Source: Cellulomonas sp. (GTDB lineage Bacteria; Actinomycetota; Actinomycetes; Actinomycetales; Cellulomonadaceae). From it: 64,000 bases of DNA. Of this stretch, positions 1 to 6,581 are shown one piece after another (position 1 is the stretch's first letter; every line of letters starts with the position of its first letter). Under the pieces are notes generated by a model. The model did not search any database. It had not been told where the DNA came from and saw only the letters and a list, made by a program, of their open reading frames with translations. The DNA lies in the NCBI RefSeq assembly GCF_017744555.1, contig NZ_JAGIBD010000004.1, positions 62,001 to 126,000 on the forward strand, given 5' to 3'. The translations under genes were made by a program, and so were the position numbers.

Positions 1-522
1 TGGGAGGTCGTCGAGTGGCTCGGCGACCTCGTCCGCCGCACGGACTCGAGCCTGCTCGACGAGTGGGAACGCCTGAGCAACCCTCTGGACGAGCACGGGG
101 CCGACGCTCCGGGCGGCACGGACGACGACACCCCCGAGCCCATCACCGCGAGTCCGCGCGTGTTCCGGGCGCTCGTGCGCGGCGCGCTGTTCAAGCGCGT
201 CGAGCTCGTCGCCCGCGAGCAGTACGGCGCACTGGCCGCGCTCGGTGACCGTGACGCCGACGACGTCGCCTGGACCTCCGAGCGGTGGGCCGAGGCGATG
301 GACCCGTACTACGACGACCACGAGGTCGTCCTCACCGGCCCCCCGGCTCGCGGTCCCGGGCTGTTCCTCGTGACGACCGGCGCCGCGACGTGGGAGGTGC
401 GTCAGCTCCTGGACGACCCCGAGGGCGACCACGACTGGAGGATCGACGCGGTGGTCGACCTCGCGGGGTCCGACGAGACGGGCGAGGTGCAGCTCCGGGT
501 GGTCGCCGTGGGGCCCCTCTGA
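1..522 (+). CDS. DUF3516-type DEAD/DEAH helicase, C-terminal part (5' end outside window)
   Basis: Open in frame 1 from the first base to TGA at 520-522, so only the last 173 residues are visible. The fragment begins WEVVEWLGDLVRRTDSSLLD and later reads FRALVRGALFKRVELVA and WAEAMDPYYDDHEVV, with a C-terminal W-D-W rich stretch. This resembles the DUF3516 tail of actinobacterial superfamily 2 helicases; I recognise the family from this tail only, since the Walker motifs lie upstream of the window. Expected role is ATP-dependent nucleic acid unwinding in the cytoplasm. It runs in the same direction as the VIT gene, 94 bases away, but the metal-box pair in between suggests separate transcription. 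Confidence 0.7.
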   Translation, partial: WEVVEWLGDLVRRTDSSLLDEWERLSNPLDEHGADAPGGTDDDTPEPITASPRVFRALVRGALFKRVELVAREQYGALAALGDRDADDVAWTSERWAEAMDPYYDDHEVVLTGPPARGPGLFLVTTGAATWEVRQLLDDPEGDHDWRIDAVVDLAGSDETGEVQLRVVAVGPL

Positions 523-533
523 CCCGTCGTCTG

Positions 534-578
534 AGGCAAGGCTTGCCTGTGTTTGCGCAGTTCAGGGCAGCCTTTCCT
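534..578. promoter_or_regulatory. two DtxR/IdeR/MntR-like metal-regulator boxes
   Basis: AGGCAAG-G-CTTGCCT (534-548) is a perfect 7-base inverted repeat with one central base. A degenerate copy, AGGGCAGCCTTTCCT, lies at 564-578 and matches it at 11 of 15 positions. The copies are exactly 30 bases apart, about three helical turns. The 19 bases around the first copy agree with 12 of 19 positions of the remembered IdeR/DtxR consensus TTAGGTTAGGCTAACCTAA. Both boxes lie upstream of the -35 hexamer of the next gene, an activator-like arrangement. Confidence 0.55.
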
Positions 579-581
579 GCG

Positions 582-610
582 ATGACAAGCACCGGCGGGC
601 GGCCTACCGT
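582..610 (+). promoter_or_regulatory. promoter of the VIT gene, leaderless type
   Basis: ATGACA (582-587) is a good -35, followed by a 17-base spacer and TACCGT (605-610) as -10. The start codon follows after only six bases, so transcription would begin at or next to the ATG. If so, the two metal boxes are centred near -76 and -46. Confidence 0.5.
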
Positions 611-616
611 GGCCGC

Positions 617-1180
617 ATGACCGTGCTCTCGAACGCCCTCCTCGGCACGCCCCGACCGGTCGACGCTCCCCCGTCGGCGGGCACCCTCAACCAGCTGCGC
701 GCCGGCGTGCTCGGCGCCAACGACGGCATCGTGTCCGTCGCGGCGATCCTGCTCGGCGTCGCGGGCGCGTCGCCGTCCCGGTCCGCCCTGGTGACCGCGG
801 GCGTCGCCGGTCTCGTCGCGGGTGCGCTGTCGATGGCGAGCGGCGAGTACGTGTCGGTGAGCTCGCAGCGTGACGCGGAGCGTGCGGGTCAGGCGCCCGA
901 GGACGAGCAGACGAACCCGTGGCACGCGGCGGTCGCCTCGCTCGGCGCGTTCGTGGTCGGCGGCCTCATCCCGATGCTCGTCGTGCTGCTGCCGTGGGGT
1001 GCCGCCCGCGTCCCCGCGGTCGTCGTCGCCGTCGTGCTCGCGCTCGTCGCGACCGGCGCGATCAGCGCGCGCATCGGCAACGCGGCCGTGCCGCGGGCCG
1101 TGCTGCGCAACGTGCTCGGCGGCGGGATCGCGATGGCCGTGACGTACGGCGTGGGCAGCCTCGTCGGCCTCGTCGTCTGA
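617..1180 (+). CDS. VIT1/CCC1-family Fe/Mn transporter lacking the cytosolic metal-binding domain
   Basis: 187 residues. The N-terminal half carries the family signature: NQLRAGVLGANDGIVSVAAI (TM1 with the conserved Asp), then GALSMASGEYVSVSSQRDAE (TM2). In most bacterial homologues TM2 is followed by a Glu-rich helical metal-binding segment of some 45-50 residues before the NPWHAAVASLGAF-type TM3. Here AERAGQAPEDEQ runs straight into NPWHAAVASLGAF, so that segment is absent, and the protein is short for a family of about 230-240 residues. Three further hydrophobic segments follow. Expected role is export or sequestration of Fe2+ or Mn2+ across the membrane. The upstream metal-regulator boxes support a link to metal excess. 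Start ATG follows a TACCGT -10 by six bases. Confidence 0.85.
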   Translation: MTVLSNALLGTPRPVDAPPSAGTLNQLRAGVLGANDGIVSVAAILLGVAGASPSRSALVTAGVAGLVAGALSMASGEYVSVSSQRDAERAGQAPEDEQTNPWHAAVASLGAFVVGGLIPMLVVLLPWGAARVPAVVVAVVLALVATGAISARIGNAAVPRAVLRNVLGGGIAMAVTYGVGSLVGLVV

Positions 1181-1197
1181 CGCCTACGCTGGGCGCC

Positions 1198-1689
1198 GTG
1201 GCCAAGCACGCCCCGACCGGCACCCCGGCGCTCGTCGCGCTCGCGGCGGCCGGTGTCCCGCACACCGCGCACCCGTACGAGCACGACGCGTCGAACGACG
1301 TCGGCTACGGCCTCGAGGCCGCGCAGGTGCTCGGCGTGCCGCCCGAGCAGGTCTTCAAGACGCTCATGACGATCGTGGACGGGACGCTCACCGTCGCCGT
1401 CGTGCCCGTCACGGGCAAGCTCGACCTCAAGGCGCTCGCGCAGGCGGTCGGCGGCAAGAAGGCGGCGATGGCGGCCAAGCCCGACGCCGAGCGGGCCACC
1501 GGGTACGTGGTCGGTGGCATCTCGCCGCTCGGCCAGAAGACCGCCCACCCCACGGTGGTCGACGAGACCGTCTGGCTGTTCGACACCGTCCTGGTGTCGG
1601 GCGGTCGCCGCGGTCTGGACGTCGAGCTCGCGCCCGACGACCTCGTCCGGCTCACCGCCGCGACGGTCGCCGACATCGCGCGCGACTGA
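1198..1689 (+). CDS. ybaK: YbaK/EbsC-type Cys-tRNA(Pro)/Cys-tRNA deacylase
   Basis: 163 residues from GTG at 1198. YbaK proteins hydrolyse cysteine mischarged onto tRNA(Pro), a trans-editing factor acting with ProRS in the cytoplasm. The family pattern is present throughout: HPYEHDASNDVGYGLEAAQ near the N-terminus, VFKTLMTIVDG, then KLDLKALAQAVGGKKAAMA with the conserved lysine, and GGISPLGQK in the second half. The frame is open further upstream through the VIT gene, but the GTG is preceded by TACGCT and seven bases (1185-1197), a leaderless-promoter layout, and family length fits. It lies 17 bases after the VIT stop and 21 bases before yggS. Confidence 0.92.
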   Translation: MAKHAPTGTPALVALAAAGVPHTAHPYEHDASNDVGYGLEAAQVLGVPPEQVFKTLMTIVDGTLTVAVVPVTGKLDLKALAQAVGGKKAAMAAKPDAERATGYVVGGISPLGQKTAHPTVVDETVWLFDTVLVSGGRRGLDVELAPDDLVRLTAATVADIARD

Positions 1690-1710
1690 CCGCCGGTACC
1701 GTACGACGCC

Positions 1711-2454
1711 ATGACCGACGTGCCGGAGCGTGCCGTGCTCGTCGCGCGCCTCACCGCGGTCCGGGAGCGCATCGAGCGTGCGGCGACAGCCGCCGGACGA
1801 GCGCCCGACCAGGTCCGCCTGCTCCTGGCGACCAAGACGATGCCCGCGCCGACGGTGCGCGCAGCGCTGGAGGCCGACGCGGCCCTGCGGGCGGACGACC
1901 CGTCGCTCGCACCGGTGCTGATCGGCGAGAACCGCGTGCAGGAGCTCGTCGCCAAGGGTCCGGACCTCGCCGACCTCGCGCCGGCGACGCACCTCATCGG
2001 GCCGTTGCAGTCGAACAAGGTCAACGCCGCGCTGCGGTGGGCGACGTGCGTCGAGTCGGTCGAGAGCCTGGACCTCGCGCGGCGGCTGTCCGACCGTGCA
2101 CGCGGACGACGGGTGGACGTGTGCGTCCAGGTCAACGTGTCGGGCGAGCCGACGAAGCACGGGGTGCAGCCCGAGGCTGCCGTCGAGCTCGCGCTCGGCG
2201 TGGCCGCGCTGGACGGTGTGCGGCTCACCGGGTTCATGACCGTGGGCGCGAACTCGCCCGAGGACGACGTGGTGCGGGCGGGCTACGCGCTCCTGCGCCA
2301 GGTCCGCGACCGGGTGCTCAGCTCGGGCGCCCCCGGCACGAGCGACGCACGAGAGCTGTCGATGGGGATGAGCCGCGACCTCGAGGCCGCGGTCGCCGAG
2401 GGGGCGACGATCGTCCGCGTCGGCACGGCCGTGTTCGGCAGCCGCACCATCTGA
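1711..2454 (+). CDS. yggS: YggS/PROSC family PLP-binding homeostasis protein
   Basis: 247 residues. Members bind pyridoxal 5'-phosphate and buffer free PLP, affecting amino acid and keto acid pools; no catalysis is established. The PLP lysine lies in LLLATKTMPAPTVRAAL near residue 40, and the barrel motifs IGENRVQE, HLIGPLQSNKVN, QVNVSGEPTKHG, GFMTVG and ELSMGMSRDLEAAVAEGATIVRVGTAVFG follow in order. Start ATG is preceded by TACCGT and eight bases. A PLP-balancing protein a few kilobases from PLP-dependent ilvE is suggestive but is not evidence of a functional link. The 3' end overlaps a possible small antisense gene. Confidence 0.93.
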   Translation: MTDVPERAVLVARLTAVRERIERAATAAGRAPDQVRLLLATKTMPAPTVRAALEADAALRADDPSLAPVLIGENRVQELVAKGPDLADLAPATHLIGPLQSNKVNAALRWATCVESVESLDLARRLSDRARGRRVDVCVQVNVSGEPTKHGVQPEAAVELALGVAALDGVRLTGFMTVGANSPEDDVVRAGYALLRQVRDRVLSSGAPGTSDARELSMGMSRDLEAAVAEGATIVRVGTAVFGSRTI

Positions 2455-2603
2455 CGCAGCACGACGAGACGGGCGGCCCGCGACGAGACGTGCGCGGTGC
2501 CCGCGGTACGGGCCCGGCGGCTCGCCGCGAGCTCGCGCTCGTGCAGCAGGCTCATGCGGCGCAGCGCACGGTCGAGGTCCGTGCGGTCCAGGTCGTCGTC
2601 CAT
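2283..2603 (-). CDS. possible small hypothetical protein, antisense to the yggS end
   Basis: 106 codons read leftward from ATG at 2603. The start has a clear ribosome site (GGGGAGGA, four bases upstream). The first 50 codons fill the otherwise empty 2455-2603 gap with typical local codon use (GAC, CTG, CGC, GCG), giving an acidic then basic start (MDDDLDRTDLDRALRRMSLL). The last 57 codons lie antisense to yggS, where coding quality cannot be judged because the opposite strand constrains it. No family recognised. A possible -10 (TATCTG) lies upstream near 2651. It could be a real short gene with a convergent overlap, or a decayed one. Confidence 0.4.
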   Translation of the reverse strand: MDDDLDRTDLDRALRRMSLLHERELAASRRARTAGTAHVSSRAARLVVLRQMVRLPNTAVPTRTIVAPSATAASRSRLIPIDSSRASLVPGAPELSTRSRTWRRSA

Positions 2604-2745
2604 CGTCCTCCCCCTCGTCCGCTGCACAGGAGTGCTGGACGCGCCACCAGATACATGTCGTCGACCACGGGTCTCTTGCACGCCGACGGCGGCCCGTCGT
2701 GTCGTCCGGCGCCACCACCCGCGCGGATGCCGCGAGGATGGGCCC

Positions 2746-3117
2746 ATGGACGACGCTCCCCCGACGCGCTTTCCCCGCTGGGTCTACGGCGTGGGGTCGG
2801 AGCCCGACGCCCGGTTCTCGCTCGCCAACGAGCGGACGTTCCTCGCCTGGGTCCGCACCTCGCTCGCACTGCTCGCGTCCGGCGTCGCGCTCGAGGCGCT
2901 CGACCTGCCCATCGAGGAGCGGCTCCGGTTCGCCGCGGCGCTCGTGCTCGTGGGTGTGGGCGTCGTCGCGCCCGTGGCCGCCTGGATCGGGTGGGCGCGC
3001 GGCGAGCGCGCGGTTCGGCAGCGGCTCCCCCTGCCCGCCCCGTCGTCGTTCGGCCTGCTCGTGGTGGGCGTCGTGCTCGCCGGCGGCCTCGTGCTCGTGG
3101 GGATGGTGCTCGCGTGA
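2746..3117 (+). CDS. DUF202 (YidH-like) membrane protein, first of two
   Basis: 123 residues. The DUF202 hallmark is ANERTFLAWVRTSLALLASG near residues 25-45 (N-E-R-T-x-L-A-W-x-R-T). Two more hydrophobic helices follow, giving three membrane segments in total. Function is unknown; in yeast a DUF202 domain occurs in vacuolar transporter chaperone proteins, but this does not establish a role here. The stop codon overlaps the GTG start of the next DUF202 gene (GTGA), so the two are translationally coupled and may form a heteromeric membrane complex. ATG was chosen because it gives the usual family length. Confidence 0.85.
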   Translation: MDDAPPTRFPRWVYGVGSEPDARFSLANERTFLAWVRTSLALLASGVALEALDLPIEERLRFAAALVLVGVGVVAPVAAWIGWARGERAVRQRLPLPAPSSFGLLVVGVVLAGGLVLVGMVLA

Positions 3118-3419
3118 GCGTGTCGGCCGCGCCCGACGAGGGGCTCGCCGCCGAACGGACGCGGCTCGCGTGGCGACGCACCGGCCTGGCGCTCGCCGCC
3201 GGGAGCGTCGCCGCGGCGCGGCTGCTGCAGGAGGTCGTCGGCGGTGCCGCGTGGGCGCTCGGGATCGCGGGTCTGGCCGCAAGCGCTGCGCTGCTCGTCG
3301 CGGCCTACCAGCGGCACACCGGTGAGCACGCGGGTGGCGGGCGGCTCGTGACGGTGTGCGCGGCGACGGTCGTCGTCATCGGGGTCGCGTCCGTGCTGAT
3401 GGTGCTCGGCAGGCTCTGA
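3114..3419 (+). CDS. DUF202 membrane protein, second of two
   Basis: 101 residues from GTG at 3114, which overlaps the previous stop in a GTGA. The motif AAERTRLAWRRTGLALAAGS matches DUF202 (E-R-T-x-L-A-W-x-R-T). Three hydrophobic segments are visible, ending at VVVIGVASVLMVLGRL. Much longer upstream extension in this frame is possible on paper, but it would run through yggS and the first DUF202 gene. The pairing of two short paralogues resembles the common tandem arrangement of this family. The gene ends ten bases before the end of convergent lplA. Confidence 0.82.
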   Translation: MSVSAAPDEGLAAERTRLAWRRTGLALAAGSVAAARLLQEVVGGAAWALGIAGLAASAALLVAAYQRHTGEHAGGGRLVTVCAATVVVIGVASVLMVLGRL

Positions 3420-3429
3420 GCCGCGCCCG

Positions 3430-4506
3430 CTACGGTACGCGGGCCGTCCACGCCGGGTCGGTGAACTTCGACTCCATGAGCGCGGCTGCACGCTCGACCT
3501 CGTCGGCGCGGAGCTCGCCGTCGACCGTCGGGTAGCGGGACCGGAAGTGCGCGGCGAACGCGGCGATCACGTCCTCGCGCGGCAGGTGGGTCTGCGAACG
3601 GACCGGGTCGACGCGCTTGTTCGCGCTGGCTGTGCCCTTGTCGGACAGCTTCTCGCGGCCGATCCGCAGCACCTGCAGCATCTTGTCCGCGTCGATGTCG
3701 TACGACATGGTCACGTGGTGCAGGACAGCACCCCCGACCATCCGCTTCTGCGCCGAGCCCGCGAGCTTGCCGGCCGGTGACGCGATGTCGTTGAGCCCGC
3801 TGACGAACGCCTGGACGCCGACGTCCGCGAGCGCGCCGAGCACCCACTGGTTGAGGAACGCGTAGGACTCCTCGAACGTCATGCCGTCGACGAGCGACGC
3901 GGGCACGACCAACGAGAACGTGATGCAGTTCCCCGCCTCCATGAACATCGCCCCGCCGCCCGAGATCCGGCGGACCACCGTGATGCCGTAGCGGTCGGCG
4001 GCCTCCTGGTCGACCTCGTTGCGCAGCGACTGGAACGAGCCGATGATCACCGCCGGCTCGACCCACTCCCAGAACCGCAGCGTCGGGCCGCGGCGACCCG
4101 CGGCGAGCTCCTCTGTGAGGACCTGGTCGAGCGCGGTGTGCATCGCGGGCGGCAGCGGGCCCGGGTGCAGGAGCTCGAAGGTGTGGTCGGACCAGGCGGT
4201 CGAGCGGCCCAGCGCGCGACGCACCGCGACGCCGACGGAGTGCGCGTCGAAGCCGACCATCGCGACCTGTCCGACGATGGTGCCGTCGGCCTGCGCAGCG
4301 GCCAGCGCGGCCGTCACCGCGTCGGCGAGCACCGCCGTCGTCGAGTCGGCCGGGAGCCCGTCGAGCGCGGTGGAGACCACCGCGAGTGCGTCGTCCGGCT
4401 CGAGGAAGAAGTCGCCGCTCACCACGACGTCCTTCAGGGTGTCGTCGACGACCTCCAGGTCGACGACGACGAGCTTGCCACCGGGAACCTTGTACTCACC
4501 GTGCAC
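3430..4506 (-). CDS. lplA: lipoate-protein ligase A, accessory domain at the N-terminus
   Basis: 358 residues from GTG at 4506. LplA activates lipoate with ATP and attaches it to lysines of E2 and GcvH proteins. The biotin/lipoate ligase core is at the C-terminal side, with PAVIIGSFQSLRNEVDQEAA and RRISGGGAMFMEAGNCITFS (the RRxSGGGA lipoyl-AMP motif), then GLNDIASPAGKLAGSAQKR with the catalytic-type lysine. The first ~95 residues (GEYKVPGGKLVVVDLEV, GDFFLEPDDAL) look like the accessory domain that sits at the C-terminus in E. coli LplA, so the order appears swapped. GTG 4506 is preceded by TAGGTT and seven bases; an alternative in-frame start lies at 4533. Confidence 0.88.
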   Translation of the reverse strand: MHGEYKVPGGKLVVVDLEVVDDTLKDVVVSGDFFLEPDDALAVVSTALDGLPADSTTAVLADAVTAALAAAQADGTIVGQVAMVGFDAHSVGVAVRRALGRSTAWSDHTFELLHPGPLPPAMHTALDQVLTEELAAGRRGPTLRFWEWVEPAVIIGSFQSLRNEVDQEAADRYGITVVRRISGGGAMFMEAGNCITFSLVVPASLVDGMTFEESYAFLNQWVLGALADVGVQAFVSGLNDIASPAGKLAGSAQKRMVGGAVLHHVTMSYDIDADKMLQVLRIGREKLSDKGTASANKRVDPVRSQTHLPREDVIAAFAAHFRSRYPTVDGELRADEVERAAALMESKFTDPAWTARVP

Positions 4507-4602
4507 GCGCACCAACCTATGCGACGCGCGCACCCCGGCCGCGCCGTCGAACCCGCCGTGGCGACCGCCGGCACGACCGTCAGCCGCCCACGGGCGGTCC
4601 CG

Positions 4603-6222
4603 TCAGCGCGGTGCGACGCGCCGGTTGCGCAGGCCCCAGATCGCCGAGTCGGTGAGCGCCTCCCACGACGCCTCGAGCAGGTTCGGCCCGACCCCGACCG
4701 TGCTCCACGCCGTCTGGCCGTCCGTCATCTCGATGAGCACGCGCGTGATCGCGTCGGTGCCGTGCATCGAGTCGAGGATGCGGACCTTGAAGTCGATGAG
4801 CTCGAAGTCCTCGAGCTCCGGGTAGACCCGCACGAGCGCCTGACGCAACGCGTGGTCGAGCGCGTTGACCGGGCCGTTGCCCTCGCCGGTGCTGACGATC
4901 CGCTCGCCGCCGGCGTGCAGCTTGACGGTCGCCTCGGCAGTCGCGGGGGTGCCCCGGCCGCCCGCGCGCTCGACGATGGTCCGCCACGACTCGACCGAGA
5001 AGTACTGCGGGCGGCGCCCGTCGATCTCCTCGACGAGCAGCAGCTCGAACGACGCGTCGGCCGCCTCGTACGTGTACCCGTTGGCCTCGGCGTCCTTGAC
5101 GCGCTCCGTCACGCGCCCGAGCAGCTCGGGGCGGCCCGACAGGTCGAAGCCGAGCTCGCGACCCTTGAGCTCGATCGACGCACGGCCGGCCATGTCGGAC
5201 ACGAGCATCCGCATGTCGTTGCCGACGTTGGCCGGGTCGGTGTGCTGGTACAGGTCGGGGTCGACCTTGATCGCCGAGGCGTGGATGCCGGCCTTGTGCG
5301 CGAACGCGCTCGCCCCGACGTACGGCTGGCGCGCGAACGGCGAGATGTTCGTGATCTCGGCGATCGCGTGCGCGAGTCGCGTGAGCTCGGGCAGGCCGCC
5401 GGGGTGGACACCGTCGGTGCGCAGCACGTTGAGGCCGTACTTGAGCTCGAGGTTCGCGACGATCGAGAGCAGGTCGGCGTTGCCGGTCCGCTCGCCGTAG
5501 CCGTTGACGGTGCCCTGGACGTGCGTGCACCCGGCCTCGACGGCCGCGAGCGAGTTCGCGACCGCGCAGCCCGAGTCGTTGTGCGCGTGGATGCCGAGGA
5601 TCGCGTCCGGCCCGACGGCGCCGCGGATCTCGTGCACGATGTCCGCGACCCAGGTCGGCAGCATCCCGCCGTTGGTGTCGCACAGCGCGACGACCTCGGC
5701 GCCCGCCTCGAACCCGGCCAGCACCGCCGCGCGCGAGTACGCGGGATCGAACCGGTAGCCGTCGAAGAAGTGCTCCGCGTCGACGACGACCCGGCGTCCC
5801 TCGCGCACGAGGAACTGCACGGTGTCCGCGATCATCGCGATGTTCTCCGCGCCCGTCGTCCGGAGCGCCTTCTCGGCGTGCCGCAGGTCGTGCTTCGCGA
5901 CGAGCGCGACCACGGGCGCCTCCGAGTCGACGAGCGCCCGGACCTGCGGGTCGTCGACCGCGCGCGTGCCCGCCTTGCGCGTGCTGCCGAACGCGGCGAG
6001 CTCCGCGTTGCGCAGGTCGAGCTCCTTGGCGGCGCGCTTGAAGAACTCCGTGTCCTTCGGGACGGCCCCGGGCCAGCCGCCCTCGATGAACCCCACGCCC
6101 AGCTCGTCGAGCATCGGCGCGATCGCCAGCTTGTCGGCGACCGAGAGGTTCATGCCCTCCTGCTGGGCGCCGTCGCGCAGGGTCGTGTCGTACACGTGGA
6201 ACGGGGTGGGGCTCGTGGTCAC
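4603..6222 (-). CDS. cimA: (R)-citramalate synthase
   Basis: 539 residues. It condenses acetyl-CoA with pyruvate to citramalate, the threonine-independent entry to 2-oxobutyrate and isoleucine. The catalytic barrel starts YDTTLRDGAQQEGMNLSV (HMGL-like signature) and contains HAHNDSGCAVANSLAAVEAG (metal-binding HxH) and QGTVNGYGERTGNADL. The C-terminal LeuA-type regulatory domain follows, with IVSTGEGNGPVNALDHALR and RVLIEMTDG. Length and the motif NGYGERTGNADL favour citramalate synthase over LeuA or homocitrate synthase. The gene stands alone behind a leader peptide and attenuator at 6331-6456, so expression is probably tied to branched-chain aminoacyl-tRNA supply. The region between leader and start (about 110 bases) shows no gene. 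Confidence 0.93.
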   Translation of the reverse strand: MTTSPTPFHVYDTTLRDGAQQEGMNLSVADKLAIAPMLDELGVGFIEGGWPGAVPKDTEFFKRAAKELDLRNAELAAFGSTRKAGTRAVDDPQVRALVDSEAPVVALVAKHDLRHAEKALRTTGAENIAMIADTVQFLVREGRRVVVDAEHFFDGYRFDPAYSRAAVLAGFEAGAEVVALCDTNGGMLPTWVADIVHEIRGAVGPDAILGIHAHNDSGCAVANSLAAVEAGCTHVQGTVNGYGERTGNADLLSIVANLELKYGLNVLRTDGVHPGGLPELTRLAHAIAEITNISPFARQPYVGASAFAHKAGIHASAIKVDPDLYQHTDPANVGNDMRMLVSDMAGRASIELKGRELGFDLSGRPELLGRVTERVKDAEANGYTYEAADASFELLLVEEIDGRRPQYFSVESWRTIVERAGGRGTPATAEATVKLHAGGERIVSTGEGNGPVNALDHALRQALVRVYPELEDFELIDFKVRILDSMHGTDAITRVLIEMTDGQTAWSTVGVGPNLLEASWEALTDSAIWGLRNRRVAPR

Positions 6223-6330
6223 GATGAGCTCTCTTCGATGCGCTGGTGCCGTGCTCGTGCGTGGTGCTCGTGCGTCCTGCTGATCCTCGTACAGATCGAG
6301 CGCCGGTCGGCCGGACGGGGGTGGTGTCCG

Positions 6331-6390
6331 ACCAACAAAAAGACCCCCCGGGGTACGGGAGGTCTGCGCGTCGGGAGGTTGGCCGACGCG
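6331..6390 (-). terminator. attenuator terminator and preceding hairpin in the cimA leader
   Basis: Read leftward, the leader stop codon (6391-6393) is followed at once by CGCGTCGG, an 8-base loop and CCGACGCG (6390-6367), a perfect 8-bp hairpin. Next comes AGACCTCCCG, a 5-base loop and CGGGGGGTCT (6365-6341), with a U-run continuing to 6337. This is an intrinsic terminator about 115 bases before cimA. ACCTCCCG occurs twice, once in the first hairpin loop and arm and once in the terminator 5' arm, so the terminator 3' arm could pair with either copy; this is a plausible terminator/antiterminator switch. Confidence 0.75.
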
Positions 6391-6456
6391 CTACTCGATA
6401 ATGAGCGTGATGGTGGTCACGCCGTCATGGTGGCACACGGGACCCGTCGTGGTCAT
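6391..6456 (-). CDS. leader peptide of the cimA attenuator
   Basis: 21 codons from ATG at 6456 to TAG at 6391-6393. The peptide ends VTTITLIIE: its control region has Val, Thr, Thr, Ile, Thr, Leu, Ile, Ile. That is a typical branched-chain or threonine control set, and three of the last six codons are isoleucine. A weak ribosome site (GGA, about five bases before ATG) is present. The stop codon abuts the first hairpin, as in ribosome-mediated attenuation. CimA feeds isoleucine synthesis, so Ile codons immediately before the switch make biochemical sense. Too short to prove coding by composition alone; the arrangement is the evidence. Confidence 0.7.
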   Translation of the reverse strand: MTTTGPVCHHDGVTTITLIIE

Positions 6457-6581
6457 CCGTTCCACGTGCTGGACATCGCGTGAGCGGTCCGCAGGCCGGG
6501 CGGCCCGGCAGGTGCTTCGCTACCTTGACGAGTGGACCCCGACGCCGGCCCGACCGGCGTCCCGCCCGCCGAGGAGGTCGC

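Noticed and set aside
889-3282. A 797-codon minus-strand frame opposite VIT, ybaK, yggS and DUF202
   Set aside because: Low-complexity Arg-rich shadow of recognised genes; no motif or ribosome site.
6331-6456. A T-box riboswitch in the cimA leader
   Set aside because: No T-box core sequence or Stem I elements; a peptide-coding frame with hairpins explains the leader better.
4138-6483. A 781-codon plus-strand frame opposite cimA
   Set aside because: Antisense shadow of cimA with biased Arg/Val/Asp content.
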